A stretch of 64,000 nt of DNA from Betaproteobacteria bacterium (GCA_016713125.1 JADJPT010000014.1:91666-155665), one strand, 5' to 3'; positions 35,725-44,908 are shown, counted from the first letter of the stretch. Translations and numbers: made by a program. The notes: generated by a model from the letters alone, not told the origin.

Positions 35725-37424
35725 GCGCCTCGCCGGCGCAGGGCGAACGCGAAGTCGACCTGCTGGTGGTCGGCGCCGGCGCCGGCGGCATGACCGCCGC
35801 CCTGGTCGGCGCGCTGGAAGGCCTGGACGTGCTGCTGTGCGAAAAGTCGGCGCAGGTCGGCGGCACCTCGGCCACCTCGGCCGGCACGGTCTGGATCCCC
35901 GGCAACAGCCAGAGCCGCAAGGCAGGCTACCCCGACTCCGCCGAACAGATCGGCACCTATCTCGATGCGCTGATCGAGAGCCCGCCGCCGCCGGCGATCC
36001 GCGCCGCCTTCCTCGAGAGCGGCCCGGCCATGCTCGACTACCTCGAGGCGCGCAGCGAGGTCCGCTTCATCCCCACCGGCCGCCATCCGGACTATCGCGA
36101 ACTGCCCGGCGCCACCACGGCCGGACGGGGCCTGATCCCCGAATCCTTCGACGGCCGCCTGTTGCGCGAGGCGTTCCGCCTGGTCGCGCCGCCGATCGAG
36201 GAGTACATGGTGCTTGGCGGCATGATGGTCGCCAAGGCCGACATCGCGCCGCTCCTCGGTCGCTTCAAGTCGCCGGGCAATTTCCTGCATGCGGCGCGGC
36301 TCGCGCTGCGTTATTTCCTGGATCGACTGTACTACCCGCGCGGCACGCGCCTCACCATGGGCAATGCGCTGGTCGCCCGCCTGTTCCACAGCCTGCGGCA
36401 GAAGGCCGTGCCGGTGCTGCTCGAATCGCCGATCGAATCGCTGCTCACCGAGAACGGCGCCGTGACGGGCGCGAACATCCGCCACAAGGGCGACACGCTG
36501 CGCGTCCGCGCCCGTCGCGGCGTGATCCTGGCGACCGGCGGCTGGGGCCACGACCCGGCGATGCGCGCCGCCTGCATGCCCGAGCCCACGCCGCAGTACT
36601 CCCTCGCCTACCCCGCCAACACCGGCGACGGCGTGGCGCTGGCCAAAGGCCTGGGGGCGAACATCCGCAAGCAGCGCTCGGGCGGACTCTGGGCGCCCGC
36701 CTCGGTCACGCTCCGACGCGACGGCACGCACGGCCTGTATCCGCATTTCCTCTACGACCGCGCCAAACCCGGCCTGATCGCCGTCAATGCCGCCGGCCGG
36801 CGCTTCGTCAACGAAGGCTGCTCGTACCATGATTTCGGCGAAGCCATGTTCGAGGCGCACCGGCAATCGCCCTGCATGCCGGCCTGGCTGATCTGCGAAT
36901 CCGCGTTCGTCGCGGCCTACGGCCTGGGCGCCATCCATCCGGGCACGCGCGACCTCGCGCCGCACATCGCTTCGGGCTATCTCAGCGTGGCCGACTCGCT
37001 GCAGGCGCTGGCGCAGAAGATCGGCGTCGACGCAGCCGGACTCGCCGCCAGCGTGGCGGAGCACAACGAATACGCGAAGACCGGCGTCGACCTCGCCTTC
37101 GGCAAGGGCAGCACCGAGCTCAATCGCTACAACGGCGACCCGAACCAGCCGGGCAACCCGTGCCTCAAGCCCATCGAGCAGGGGCCGTTCTGCGCCATGG
37201 CGGTGTGGCCGGCGGACATTTCGGTCAGCGCCAGCCTGGTCACCGACGAGAATGCGCGCATACTCGATGCCGCAGGCCGTCCGATCGCCGGGCTGTACGC
37301 CTGCGGCAACGACATGGCCTCGATTTTCGGCGGCCACTATCCGGGACCCGGCACCACGCTCGGCCCCGCCATGACCTTCGGCTACCGTGCCGCCATGCAC
37401 GCGGCGCACGGCAAGCCGGCCTGA
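35700..37424 (+). CDS. FAD-dependent oxidoreductase, KstD/fumarate-reductase-like
   Basis: About 574 aa. FAD dinucleotide motif DLLVVGAGAGGMTAAL near residue 19, then VGGTSATSAGTVWIPGN. Later come ILATGGWGHDP near 280 and the C-terminal ISVSASLVTDENARILDAAG and NDMASIFGGHYPGPGTTLG that close the FAD site. The family includes 3-ketosteroid delta1-dehydrogenases and soluble fumarate/urocanate reductases; the YPGPG form favours a KstD-like desaturase. The start is unclear. TTG at 35700 overlaps dctM by 25 nt and is the only nearby candidate. The TRAP neighbours suggest it acts on the imported acid. Confidence 0.82.
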   Translation: MAAATAVLGASPAQGEREVDLLVVGAGAGGMTAALVGALEGLDVLLCEKSAQVGGTSATSAGTVWIPGNSQSRKAGYPDSAEQIGTYLDALIESPPPPAIRAAFLESGPAMLDYLEARSEVRFIPTGRHPDYRELPGATTAGRGLIPESFDGRLLREAFRLVAPPIEEYMVLGGMMVAKADIAPLLGRFKSPGNFLHAARLALRYFLDRLYYPRGTRLTMGNALVARLFHSLRQKAVPVLLESPIESLLTENGAVTGANIRHKGDTLRVRARRGVILATGGWGHDPAMRAACMPEPTPQYSLAYPANTGDGVALAKGLGANIRKQRSGGLWAPASVTLRRDGTHGLYPHFLYDRAKPGLIAVNAAGRRFVNEGCSYHDFGEAMFEAHRQSPCMPAWLICESAFVAAYGLGAIHPGTRDLAPHIASGYLSVADSLQALAQKIGVDAAGLAASVAEHNEYAKTGVDLAFGKGSTELNRYNGDPNQPGNPCLKPIEQGPFCAMAVWPADISVSASLVTDENARILDAAGRPIAGLYACGNDMASIFGGHYPGPGTTLGPAMTFGYRAAMHAAHGKPA

Positions 37425-37446
37425 CCCCGACGAAGGAGCGATCAGC

Positions 37447-38823
37447 ATGGCCATCCACGTACGCTGCGGCACCCTGTTCACGGGCAACGAGGACATCGCG
37501 CACAAGAGCCAGACGGTCATCGCCGACGATGCCGGCCGCATCACCCACGTCGGCCCGAGCGCCACGGCCCCCAAGCCGGAAAAAGGCGACAAGGTCCTCG
37601 ATTACAGCGACCTGTTCGTGATGCCCGGCCTGCACGACGTGCACACCCACCTCGCCTACGGCAACGCCAAGACCGAAGAGGACATCGACCTCTACCAGCC
37701 GATGGAATTCCGCGCCATCCGCGGCCTGTTCTTCGCGCAGAAATGCCTGGCCGCCGGCTACACCTCGATCTGCGCTCCCGGCGATGCCGGTCAGATCAGC
37801 CTGTCGGTGCGCAACGCCATCAACTTCGGCCTGTTCGACGGCCCCAGGGTCACGGCGGCCGGACGCTACCTGACCACCCGGCAGGGCCTGACCGACTGGT
37901 ATCCGACCTGGATCGGCGTTCCCGACACCTCGATCGGCAGGCTGGTCACCAGCAAGGACGAGGCGGTCGAGGAGATCCGCGTGCAGGCCAAGAACGGCGT
38001 GGACTGCATCAAGGTGGCGCTGGACGGATTCCAGCGACGCCCGGACGGCGAGTACATCGCGGCCTTCACCCAGGAGGAGACCGACGTCATCGTCACCGAG
38101 GCCCATCGCCTCGGCCGCAAGGTGGTGGTGCATGCGCGCGGTCGCGAAGCCACGCTGTACGCGGCGCGCGCCGGCGTCGACCTCATCTTCCACGCCTATT
38201 ACCTCGACGACGAATGCATCGAGGCCATGCTCAGGAGCGGCAGCGTGATCGGCCCGACCATGACCTTCCCGCGCAACATCGTCGACTTCACCCGGCCGAC
38301 CGAGCCGGCGCACATCAAGGGCCGCATCGGCGCCGTGCAGCGCGAGTACGAGGACGCCTGCGCCAACCTGCGCCGCGCGCGCGAAGCCGGCATCCCGATG
38401 ATGACCGGCAGCGACTCGGGTTTCGCCGTCACCCCGTACGGCGAATGGCATGCGCGCGAGATCGAGATCTTCGTCAACGATCTGGGATTCACCCCGGCGC
38501 AGGCGCTGCGCGCCGCGACTTCGGTGACGGCCGGCTTCATGAGCAACGGCGAGACGCTGGGCGTGCTGGAGCCCGGGCGCATCGCCGACTTCATCGCCGT
38601 CGACGGTTCGCCGCTGGAGAACGTGGCCCTACTGCAGGACAAGACGCGCATCCGCCACGTGCACCTGGCCGGCCGGCGCGTCGAAGTCCCGCCGCGCGGC
38701 TACGATCCGCGCCAGGTCACCGACCAGGCCTGGACCAACTGGAACGATCTGTACACCCAGGAACGGGTGCGCGAACTGGGTATCCGCCCCGAACGCCGTC
38801 AGGCCGCGACTCAGGCCTCGTAG
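37447..38823 (+). CDS. Metal-dependent amidohydrolase
   Basis: 458-aa member of the amidohydrolase superfamily. Metal ligands are HTHLAYG near residue 66, the bridging-Lys-like CIKVALDG near 185, KVVVHARGRE near 221, IFHAYYLDD near 243 and TGSDSGFAV near 320. It also shows imidazolonepropionase/prolidase-like features (RRAREAGIPMMTGSD). It should hydrolyse a C-N or lactone bond. GAAGGAG precedes the ATG, 22 bp after the flavoprotein gene, so it belongs to the TRAP operon. Its 3' end overlaps the convergent DUF1989 gene by 13 bp. Confidence 0.88.
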   Translation: MAIHVRCGTLFTGNEDIAHKSQTVIADDAGRITHVGPSATAPKPEKGDKVLDYSDLFVMPGLHDVHTHLAYGNAKTEEDIDLYQPMEFRAIRGLFFAQKCLAAGYTSICAPGDAGQISLSVRNAINFGLFDGPRVTAAGRYLTTRQGLTDWYPTWIGVPDTSIGRLVTSKDEAVEEIRVQAKNGVDCIKVALDGFQRRPDGEYIAAFTQEETDVIVTEAHRLGRKVVVHARGREATLYAARAGVDLIFHAYYLDDECIEAMLRSGSVIGPTMTFPRNIVDFTRPTEPAHIKGRIGAVQREYEDACANLRRAREAGIPMMTGSDSGFAVTPYGEWHAREIEIFVNDLGFTPAQALRAATSVTAGFMSNGETLGVLEPGRIADFIAVDGSPLENVALLQDKTRIRHVHLAGRRVEVPPRGYDPRQVTDQAWTNWNDLYTQERVRELGIRPERRQAATQAS

Positions 38824-39476
38824 ACGATTACGCCCATCGGCGTCGGTTTCCAGCCGTTGCAGGGGTTGCGCTCCTGCGGGCAGTTCGAGATGCCGACCAC
38901 CAGGTCCATCTCGGCACGCAGGTCGTAGTAGTCGCCGGGCTTGCTGGTCGGCTCGCGGATCTCCATGTTGCCCTGCGCATCCACCGCCACGTGCATGAAG
39001 GGCACGAACGCGTTCGGGATGGTGCGCGCCGTGAAGCCCCAGCCGCTCAGCGCCATGGCGAAATTGTCGCGGCAGTTGCGCGTGCAGGCCATGCCGTAGC
39101 GGATGCGGTTCACCTCTTCGCTGCACATCGGCCCGTAGGAGTAGCTGAGCTCGTTGGAGTAGCCGGTGATGGTCATCATCGGATTGGCGATCACCGAGTA
39201 CAGCACGTTGCCCTTGACCAGCTCGCGCCGCTTGTTGATCAGCAGCGTGTTGCCCATGTTGAGCTCCTCGCTGAGGTCGTGGGCGTTGAAGCACACCACG
39301 TCGGGCACCTGCTTGCCCTCCATGTCCACGAAGCGCAGCGTCTGTCCCTGCTTCATGGTCAGGCTCGCGTACTCCTTGGCCGGAATCACGAACTCGCTGA
39401 GGATCTTTCCCGGCACCGGGTGCTTGTGCAGGATCTCCCGTTCCTTGGTCTCTCTGGCCAGCAACTCGCGACTCAT
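38811..39476 (-). CDS. DUF1989 urea-carboxylase-associated family protein
   Basis: 221 aa. The DUF1989 pattern is clear: GKILSEFVIPAKEYASLTMK near residue 22, GKQVPDVVCFNAHDLSEELN near 54, the TLLINKRRELV and NPMMTITGYS segments, then a Cys-rich region (CSEEVNRIRYGMACTRNC). Members occur beside urea carboxylase or allophanate/aminomethyl-transfer genes and are of uncertain chemistry. The gene follows an aspartate-dehydrogenase-like gene by 52 bp and is probably cotranscribed with it. Confidence 0.82.
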   Translation of the reverse strand: MSRELLARETKEREILHKHPVPGKILSEFVIPAKEYASLTMKQGQTLRFVDMEGKQVPDVVCFNAHDLSEELNMGNTLLINKRRELVKGNVLYSVIANPMMTITGYSNELSYSYGPMCSEEVNRIRYGMACTRNCRDNFAMALSGWGFTARTIPNAFVPFMHVAVDAQGNMEIREPTSKPGDYYDLRAEMDLVVGISNCPQERNPCNGWKPTPMGVIVYEA

Positions 39477-39528
39477 GCCCTGCTCCTTGTAGGGTGCTGC
39501 ATTGGGATCGGAACGCCCTCGCGGGCGG

Positions 39529-40338
39529 CTAGACCTGCACCGCTTCGGCGCGGTTGCGGATCACGCGCAGCAGCGAGAGCCCGGCCAGCATCGAAGTCTT
39601 GGGGTTGTCGGCGAACGGCTTGTTGCGCAGTTCGAAGCGCATCTGCCCGCAGGCGCCCTCGACTTCGATCAGGTGCGTGTTGCCCTGCGCCTGCGGATCG
39701 GCGTTCAGCGACACCTCGGTGCGCTCGAAGCCGATGCCGGCCAGCGCGATGGTCGCCGCGACGTTGGCGTTCTGCGGAAACAGCGTGGCCGCCTGGCGCG
39801 CATCGCAATGCAGGAACTCGGTCGCCTCGCGGATCTCGTCGAGTTTCACCAGGGTCTCGGCGTGCGTGCCCTTCCAGGCCAGCGGCAGCTTGCGCGAGGT
39901 GTAGCGCACACGGTCGATGCCGGCCAGCCGCGCCGCCGCGAGGCCGTCCATGCCGGCCACCGCACCGGCCGGGATCAGCAGCTTGACGCCGTTGCGTTTC
40001 GCCCCCGCCACCAGCTTGTCATACAGGGCCTGGTCGGCCAGCGAGCCGGTCGAAGCCACCAGCAGGTCGAGCTTGCGATCCATGCACTCCACGCCGTGCT
40101 GGTTCACCGCGGCATGCCCGCCGCATTCGATCGCCAGGTCGATCTCGCCCGGCACCTCGGCCACGCGCGCGTAGATCTCGACGCGATCACCGGCCAGCGA
40201 GCGCATGCGCTCGCGCGCCGCGGCGGCGAACTCGGGGCGCTCCAGGCAGGCCATGCGCAACTGCGGCCAGGCGGCGTGCAGCTCGCGCACCAGGTAGGCG
40301 CCGATGGCGCCGGCGCCGACGATGAGGACCTGCTGCAT
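39529..40338 (-). CDS. Aspartate dehydrogenase (NadX)-like oxidoreductase
   Basis: 269 aa, the normal size for NadX-type L-aspartate dehydrogenases. Rossmann motif VLIVGAGAIGAYLVREL starts at residue 4. AIECGGHAAVNQHG near 75, LLIPAGAVAGMDGLAAA near 118 and PQNANVAATIALAGIG near 190 are family hallmarks. The reaction would be NAD(P)-dependent interconversion of an amino acid and an imine or 2-oxo acid. Placement with catabolic genes rather than NAD synthesis argues for another amino or hydroxy substrate. The ATG at 40338 is chosen over a longer frame because the Rossmann fold begins there. Confidence 0.82.
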   Translation of the reverse strand: MQQVLIVGAGAIGAYLVRELHAAWPQLRMACLERPEFAAAARERMRSLAGDRVEIYARVAEVPGEIDLAIECGGHAAVNQHGVECMDRKLDLLVASTGSLADQALYDKLVAGAKRNGVKLLIPAGAVAGMDGLAAARLAGIDRVRYTSRKLPLAWKGTHAETLVKLDEIREATEFLHCDARQAATLFPQNANVAATIALAGIGFERTEVSLNADPQAQGNTHLIEVEGACGQMRFELRNKPFADNPKTSMLAGLSLLRVIRNRAEAVQV

Positions 40339-40369
40339 GTGCCGCTCCCTGCATGGGTTCGAAGGGCAC

Positions 40370-40381
40370 AAAGTATACGAT
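40370..40381. promoter_or_regulatory. Candidate GntR/FCD operator, copy 3
   Basis: AAAGTATACGAT, the reverse complement of ATCGTATACTTT, 32 nt upstream of the aspartate-dehydrogenase-like gene. It shares 9 of 9 core bases (ATCGTATAC) with the sites at 21457 and 25062. Confidence 0.5.
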
Positions 40382-40439
40382 GCGCGCCGCGCCACGATGC
40401 CCGCCGCGCCGCGCGTTTCGCAGCCACGCCCCCGCAACT

Positions 40440-41576
40440 TCACAGCGTCAGCGGCCGCCAGTAGCCCGTCAGTTCCAGGTAGCCGCGGCCGCCGCGCGCG
40501 CCCTCACCGGCATCGAGGCGGCTGGCGCGCACCGCGCCCTCCCAGTAGATGGTGCCGGTGCTGGCGCGCGAATCGAGTTCCTGGTCGTCCATCAGCGGTT
40601 CGATGCGCCAGCGCGTCTCGCCCAGGCGCACTTCCAGCGCCACCGGATACTCCGTGCCATTGCGCGGCGAGCGCCAGCGGCGCTGCGGCAGGAACGCCAC
40701 CTCCTGCGGCCCGTAGCCGCGCACGCGACCGTCGGCCTGCATCCAGGTGCCGCCGGCATAGTAGTCGGTACCGTCCTTGCCGCGCATGCGAAACGCCATC
40801 AGCGCGCCGCCGTCGTCCAGGCTCACGCCGATCCAGTCCCAGCCGGCGGCCTCGGGCGCCATCAGCGTGCTGGACCACTCGTGATCCAGCCAGGCAACCC
40901 CGCTGACCGTGTCCTCGGCTCCGCCACGCTCCACGCGCCCCTGCACGGCCATGGCCGGCCGGCTGTAGTAATGGCTGGCCTCGCCCGCCCGCCGCCCCTT
41001 GCGGCTGGCCCCGCCCTCGCCGTGCAGCAGCGGCGCACGCTGCGCCTGCATGGCCAGTTCGAATGAGAATCCGCGCGCCGCGACGCGTGTGCGGTAGGTG
41101 CCGCCCTCCAGCGCCAGGGTCCAGTCGTCTATCCATACGCGGGTGTTGCCCGCCTCGGCACCGGCCAGGCCCAGGGCCGGACGCGCGGCGCGCTGGTCGT
41201 GGCGCAGGCGTCCCAGCCCGGCGTCGGCCAGCGCCGCATGCGCGAGCAGCAGCTGGCGCGGCGCGAAGGCGCTGGGATTGTCGGTGTCGAACGGCGGCCG
41301 GGTGCGGAAGAACGTGACCTGGAAGCCCAGGTCCTCGTTGCGCGCGGTGCGCAGCCAGCCGGTCGCATACCACCACTCGGTGCGGAACGCCGGATGCGCG
41401 CCATGATCGCGCGGGAACGTCAGGCGCACCCCCGGCCTGACCGCCGGATAGGCGATCTCGCGTGCGACGGAGGCGCCGGACGCGCCTGGCGCACGAGGCG
41501 CAGGGATGCCCTGCGCGCGTGCCGCACCCGGCAGCGCCAGCGCACCCAGGGCGGCGAGGAAACGCCGCCGGCTCAC
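40440..41576 (-). CDS. Tat-exported lipocalin-like (AttH/CrtC-type) protein
   Basis: 378 aa. The N-terminus VSRRRFLAALGALALPGAAR carries a twin-arginine signal. The mature protein has the AttH/hydroxyneurosporene-synthase pattern: FPRDHGAHPAFRTEWWYATG near residue 60, LGFQVTFFRTRPP, SHYYSRPAMAVQGRV and VSGVAWLDHEWSS near 220, then WDWIGVSLDDGGALM. AttH domains form two lipocalin barrels, often in secreted hydrolase or hydratase-like proteins. The start is GTG overlapping the permease stop (GTGA), so both are coupled; together they look like a lipid or envelope export system. Confidence 0.82.
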   Translation of the reverse strand: MSRRRFLAALGALALPGAARAQGIPAPRAPGASGASVAREIAYPAVRPGVRLTFPRDHGAHPAFRTEWWYATGWLRTARNEDLGFQVTFFRTRPPFDTDNPSAFAPRQLLLAHAALADAGLGRLRHDQRAARPALGLAGAEAGNTRVWIDDWTLALEGGTYRTRVAARGFSFELAMQAQRAPLLHGEGGASRKGRRAGEASHYYSRPAMAVQGRVERGGAEDTVSGVAWLDHEWSSTLMAPEAAGWDWIGVSLDDGGALMAFRMRGKDGTDYYAGGTWMQADGRVRGYGPQEVAFLPQRRWRSPRNGTEYPVALEVRLGETRWRIEPLMDDQELDSRASTGTIYWEGAVRASRLDAGEGARGGRGYLELTGYWRPLTL

Positions 41577-44095
41577 CAGTCCTCCCGCACCGCGCGCACC
41601 GGCCCCATGCCCATCGCCTCGCGTCCGGACAGCCAGGCAGTGTGCACGGCCAGCGTCACCAGCACCGCGCTCAGCGCGGCCAGCAGGCCCCAGGGCAGGT
41701 GCAGTTCCATGCTCCAGTTGAAAGACTGCCGGTTCACCACGTGGATCAGCACCAGGCCGATGGCCCAGCCCACGGCTAGTCCGGCGAACGCGCCGAAGCC
41801 GGCCAGCAGCCCGCCCTCGGCGGCCAGCATGGCGCCGATCTGCCCGCGCGTCATGCCGATGTGGCGCAGCATGCCGAACTCGCGTTTCCTCGCCAGCACG
41901 ATGGCGCCCAGGCTGGACGAAAGCCCGAACAGGCCGACCAGCACGGCCACCGCCTCCAGCAGGTAGGTGACGGCGAAGCTGCGATCGAACACCGAGAGCG
42001 AGACCTTGCGGATCTCGCCCGGGTCGGCCATGTCGAGCTGCGCGCCGCCGGGCAATGCGCGCAGCGCGGCGGCCAGCTCCGCGGTCGAGGCGCCGGGCCG
42101 CAGCCACAGCGCGCCGTCGTTGGCGCGTTCGTCGCCGGTCAATCGCACGTATTCGGCGCGCTCGATGAACACCGCGCCGTGCTGGCGCGCGTAGTCGCGC
42201 AGCACGGCCTCGACCACGAAGGCGCGCGGTGCGCCGCCCAGCGGCAGTTCGATGCGCCGCCCCGGCGCATAGCCGTAGAGGTCGGCCATGGCCTCGCTGA
42301 TCCAGACCGGCGGCGGATCGCCGGGCTTGCGCGCGTAGCGCTCGCCGACCACGGGCAGCAGGGGGTCACCGCCCTTTGCCCCGCCGTTGACGCCGCCGCC
42401 GGCCATGTCGCGCGCCACCAGCCAGACGGTGGGACGCGCCGGGTCCAGGGTCAGGCGCTCTGAGCGCTGCAGTTCCAGCCGCTCGACCTGCGGCAACGCG
42501 CGCACGCGCGCCTCGAAGGCCGCGTCCACGTACACCGTCTCGCCGGCGTGCGAGGTGCGGAAGTAATAGTCGGCCGGCAGCACCGCATTCAGCCAGGTGT
42601 CGACCGACTGGCGGAACGAAGACACCATGATGGCCATGGCCACCATCAGCGCGAAGCTGGCGACGATCGAGGCCAGGCTGACCATCGCCTGACCGGGCGC
42701 GCCGCGCAGCTGCGCCAGCGCCAGGCCCAGCGGCACCGAGCGCGGCATGCCGGCCCAGGCAAACGCCGCGATGGCCGCGCGCGGCATCAGCAGGATGCCG
42801 CCGAGCAGGATCAGCGCGATGGCCGCATAGCCGAACAACGGGATGCCCTGCACCGGTCCCGGCAGCGTGAGCAGGCCGCCGCCAGCCAGCAGCGCGAAGC
42901 CCGGCCAGACCGAGACCAGGCGCTCGAACATGCGCTGATCGTCACCGCTGCGCAATGCGCGCGCCGGTGCGGCGCGCGCGGCGTCCAGCGCCGGCAGCAA
43001 TGCCCCGGCCAGCGCGATGGCCACGCCGACCACGAAGAAGACGGCACCCGCCAGCCACGGAAAGCGCAGCTCCGCGCTCACGCCGCGGAACATGCCCGCG
43101 CCCAGGTCGGCGCCGGCCGTGCGCAAGGCCAGGCTCGCCAGCGCGTAGCCCAGGGCCAGGCCCACGGCGCTGCCCAGCACGCCGATGGCCGCGGCTTCGA
43201 CCAGCACCAGCCGCGCCACGCCGCCGCGCGTCAGACCCAGCACGCGCAGCAGCCCGTGCTCGCCGCGGCGTCGCGCCGTCTCCAGCGCCTGGGCGGAAAA
43301 CACCAGGAAGCCCCCGGTGAACAGCGCCACCATGGCCAGCACGCTGAGGTTGACGCGGTAGGCGCGCGAGAGCTTGGCGCCCTGCTCCTCGCGCGTCTCC
43401 ACGCGTGTCACGTAGGCGCCGGAGGGCAGCAAGGCTTCGACGCGCGCGCGCATCGCCGCCGGGTCGCTGCCCGGTGCGAGGCGCAGGTCGATGCGGTTCA
43501 GCGTGCCCAGCCGGCCGAGCCGCCATTGCGCCGTGGCGATGTCGGCCAGCGCGATGCGCCCGCGCACGGTCTCGGCCGGCAGCACGCCGGCGACGCGCAG
43601 CTCCACGCGCTCCAGGCCGACCACCAGCGCCAGCCGGTCGCCTTCGCCCAGGGAGAACGCCGCGGCCGCCTGCGCGGACAGCAGCACCGCGTCGGGTTCG
43701 AGCAGCGCGAAGATGCGCTGCGGGTCGTCGGCGAACAGCCGCGTCTGCACCTGGGCCGCGCGCAGCGAATCCAGGCCCAGGACCTTCAGCGCACCGCGCC
43801 CGCCGTCCACCGCGGCCTCGATCTCGACCACCGGGCTCGCCACCGCGATGCCGGGCAGGCGCGAGAGCACGGCATACAGGGATTCGGCGAAACCGGCGCG
43901 ACCGGCGCGCACTTCGAAATCGGCCTCGCCGGCCACGGAACGCACGGCCAGCGCGAACTCGTCCGCCGCCGCGCGGTTGATCAGGTGCACGGCGAAGCCC
44001 AGCGCCACGCCCAGCGCGATGCCCGCCACCGACAGCAGGATGCGGCCGCTGCGCAGCGCGAGCCGGGCGTTCAGTACGAGGAAGAGGCGCAGCAT
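41573..44095 (-). CDS. ABC transporter permease, FtsX/MacB type
   Basis: 840-aa membrane protein with two FtsX domains (residues about 255-380 and 715-835), large periplasmic MacB-like segments (about 40-240 and 480-690) and about ten helices. Motifs such as RRRGEHGLLRVLGLTRGGVA near residue 275 and ARKREFGMLRHIGMTRGQIG near 735 are the typical coupling regions. Such permeases extract or export lipids or lipoproteins with a LolD-type ATPase. None is adjacent; the upstream gene is divergent in function. The partner ATPase must be elsewhere or is lost. Confidence 0.87.
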   Translation of the reverse strand: MLRLFLVLNARLALRSGRILLSVAGIALGVALGFAVHLINRAAADEFALAVRSVAGEADFEVRAGRAGFAESLYAVLSRLPGIAVASPVVEIEAAVDGGRGALKVLGLDSLRAAQVQTRLFADDPQRIFALLEPDAVLLSAQAAAAFSLGEGDRLALVVGLERVELRVAGVLPAETVRGRIALADIATAQWRLGRLGTLNRIDLRLAPGSDPAAMRARVEALLPSGAYVTRVETREEQGAKLSRAYRVNLSVLAMVALFTGGFLVFSAQALETARRRGEHGLLRVLGLTRGGVARLVLVEAAAIGVLGSAVGLALGYALASLALRTAGADLGAGMFRGVSAELRFPWLAGAVFFVVGVAIALAGALLPALDAARAAPARALRSGDDQRMFERLVSVWPGFALLAGGGLLTLPGPVQGIPLFGYAAIALILLGGILLMPRAAIAAFAWAGMPRSVPLGLALAQLRGAPGQAMVSLASIVASFALMVAMAIMVSSFRQSVDTWLNAVLPADYYFRTSHAGETVYVDAAFEARVRALPQVERLELQRSERLTLDPARPTVWLVARDMAGGGVNGGAKGGDPLLPVVGERYARKPGDPPPVWISEAMADLYGYAPGRRIELPLGGAPRAFVVEAVLRDYARQHGAVFIERAEYVRLTGDERANDGALWLRPGASTAELAAALRALPGGAQLDMADPGEIRKVSLSVFDRSFAVTYLLEAVAVLVGLFGLSSSLGAIVLARKREFGMLRHIGMTRGQIGAMLAAEGGLLAGFGAFAGLAVGWAIGLVLIHVVNRQSFNWSMELHLPWGLLAALSAVLVTLAVHTAWLSGREAMGMGPVRAVREDW

Positions 44096-44183
44096 GAGGG
44101 AATCCTTCGCCGGATTCTCTCATGCGGACGCGTCCCGCAAGACGCGCCGGGCCGTCCTGCGGCAGCGCCTCGGCGGCGCGGGG

Positions 44184-44726
44184 TTACAGCGAGCAGTCGC
44201 GCATCAGCCGCACGTAGTGCGCCAGCCCGGGCGTGGGCAGTCCCGGCGTCTTGGCCAGATCGTCCCAGCGGCGCAACAGCACCGCCTCAGTGGCATGCGG
44301 CCGGGCGATGAACGCGAGTGCCGCGTCGGCATCGAACGGCCCGCCCTGCAGTTCCAGGCTGTGCTTGGAGGCCGGCGACAGATGCTCCCAGTAGCCCGCC
44401 TCGGTGGCGCACAGGTAGCGCTTGGCGTCGACGTGCAGCCGTATCGGTTCGATCACCGCGTCGCTGAACACGCCGCGCAGGAAAGGCACCGGGATGAACT
44501 GGTGCACGTCGTCGGTGTCGTTGTCGATCTCGTGCGGCTGGTCGACCAGCAGGTGACCCAGGTCGTGCAGCAGACTGGCGATCACCAGTTCCGGCTGTGC
44601 ACCCCAGTGCTCGGCCAGCTGAGCGCACTGCAGGGCGTGGTCGAGCTGGCTGACCGCCTCGCTGCCGTAAAGCTGCGCGCCGCGCGACTCGAACAGGGCC
44701 GTGATGTCTTCGATGGCGAGCGCCAT
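44184..44726 (-). CDS. phnZ: PhnZ-type HD-domain oxygenase (phosphonate-associated)
   Basis: 180 aa. The HD core reads SQLDHALQCAQLAEH (His30) and SLLHDLGHLL (His54-Asp55, His58), with later ligands His75 and His98. An early Y20-X2-E23-X6-H30 arrangement matches the Tyr/Glu/His trio of the mixed-valent di-iron oxygenase PhnZ, which oxidatively cleaves 2-amino-1-hydroxyethylphosphonate. It lies divergently next to phnC, in the phosphonate island. AGGAG precedes the ATG. No PhnY-like 2-oxoglutarate oxygenase is in the window, so the substrate could be taken up directly or made elsewhere. Confidence 0.8.
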   Translation of the reverse strand: MALAIEDITALFESRGAQLYGSEAVSQLDHALQCAQLAEHWGAQPELVIASLLHDLGHLLVDQPHEIDNDTDDVHQFIPVPFLRGVFSDAVIEPIRLHVDAKRYLCATEAGYWEHLSPASKHSLELQGGPFDADAALAFIARPHATEAVLLRRWDDLAKTPGLPTPGLAHYVRLMRDCSL

Positions 44727-44827
44727 GGGTGTCTCCTTTTCAGATGAATTTTCGGCTTCCTTCGACGCACAGCCTAGCGTGCGCGCCTTACCGCCTCGTT
44801 ACAGCGGATCGCGCCGCCTTCATCGAT

Positions 44828-44845
44828 CTGACACAAAAGCGTCAT
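44828..44845 (+). promoter_or_regulatory. Pho-box-like PhoB site upstream of phnC
   Basis: CTGACACAAAAGCGTCAT fits two 7-bp half-sites separated by AAAA (consensus CTGTCAT-N4-CTGTCAT), in the 182-bp gap between phnZ and phnC. It implies phosphate-starvation control of phnC-E. A clear -10 box at the expected distance was not found. Confidence 0.45.
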
Positions 44846-44908
44846 GCCACCGACGCCGATCGGTAACACGCCGCCGCTATCTTGCGCCCACCACTTCAGG
44901 AGTCACCC

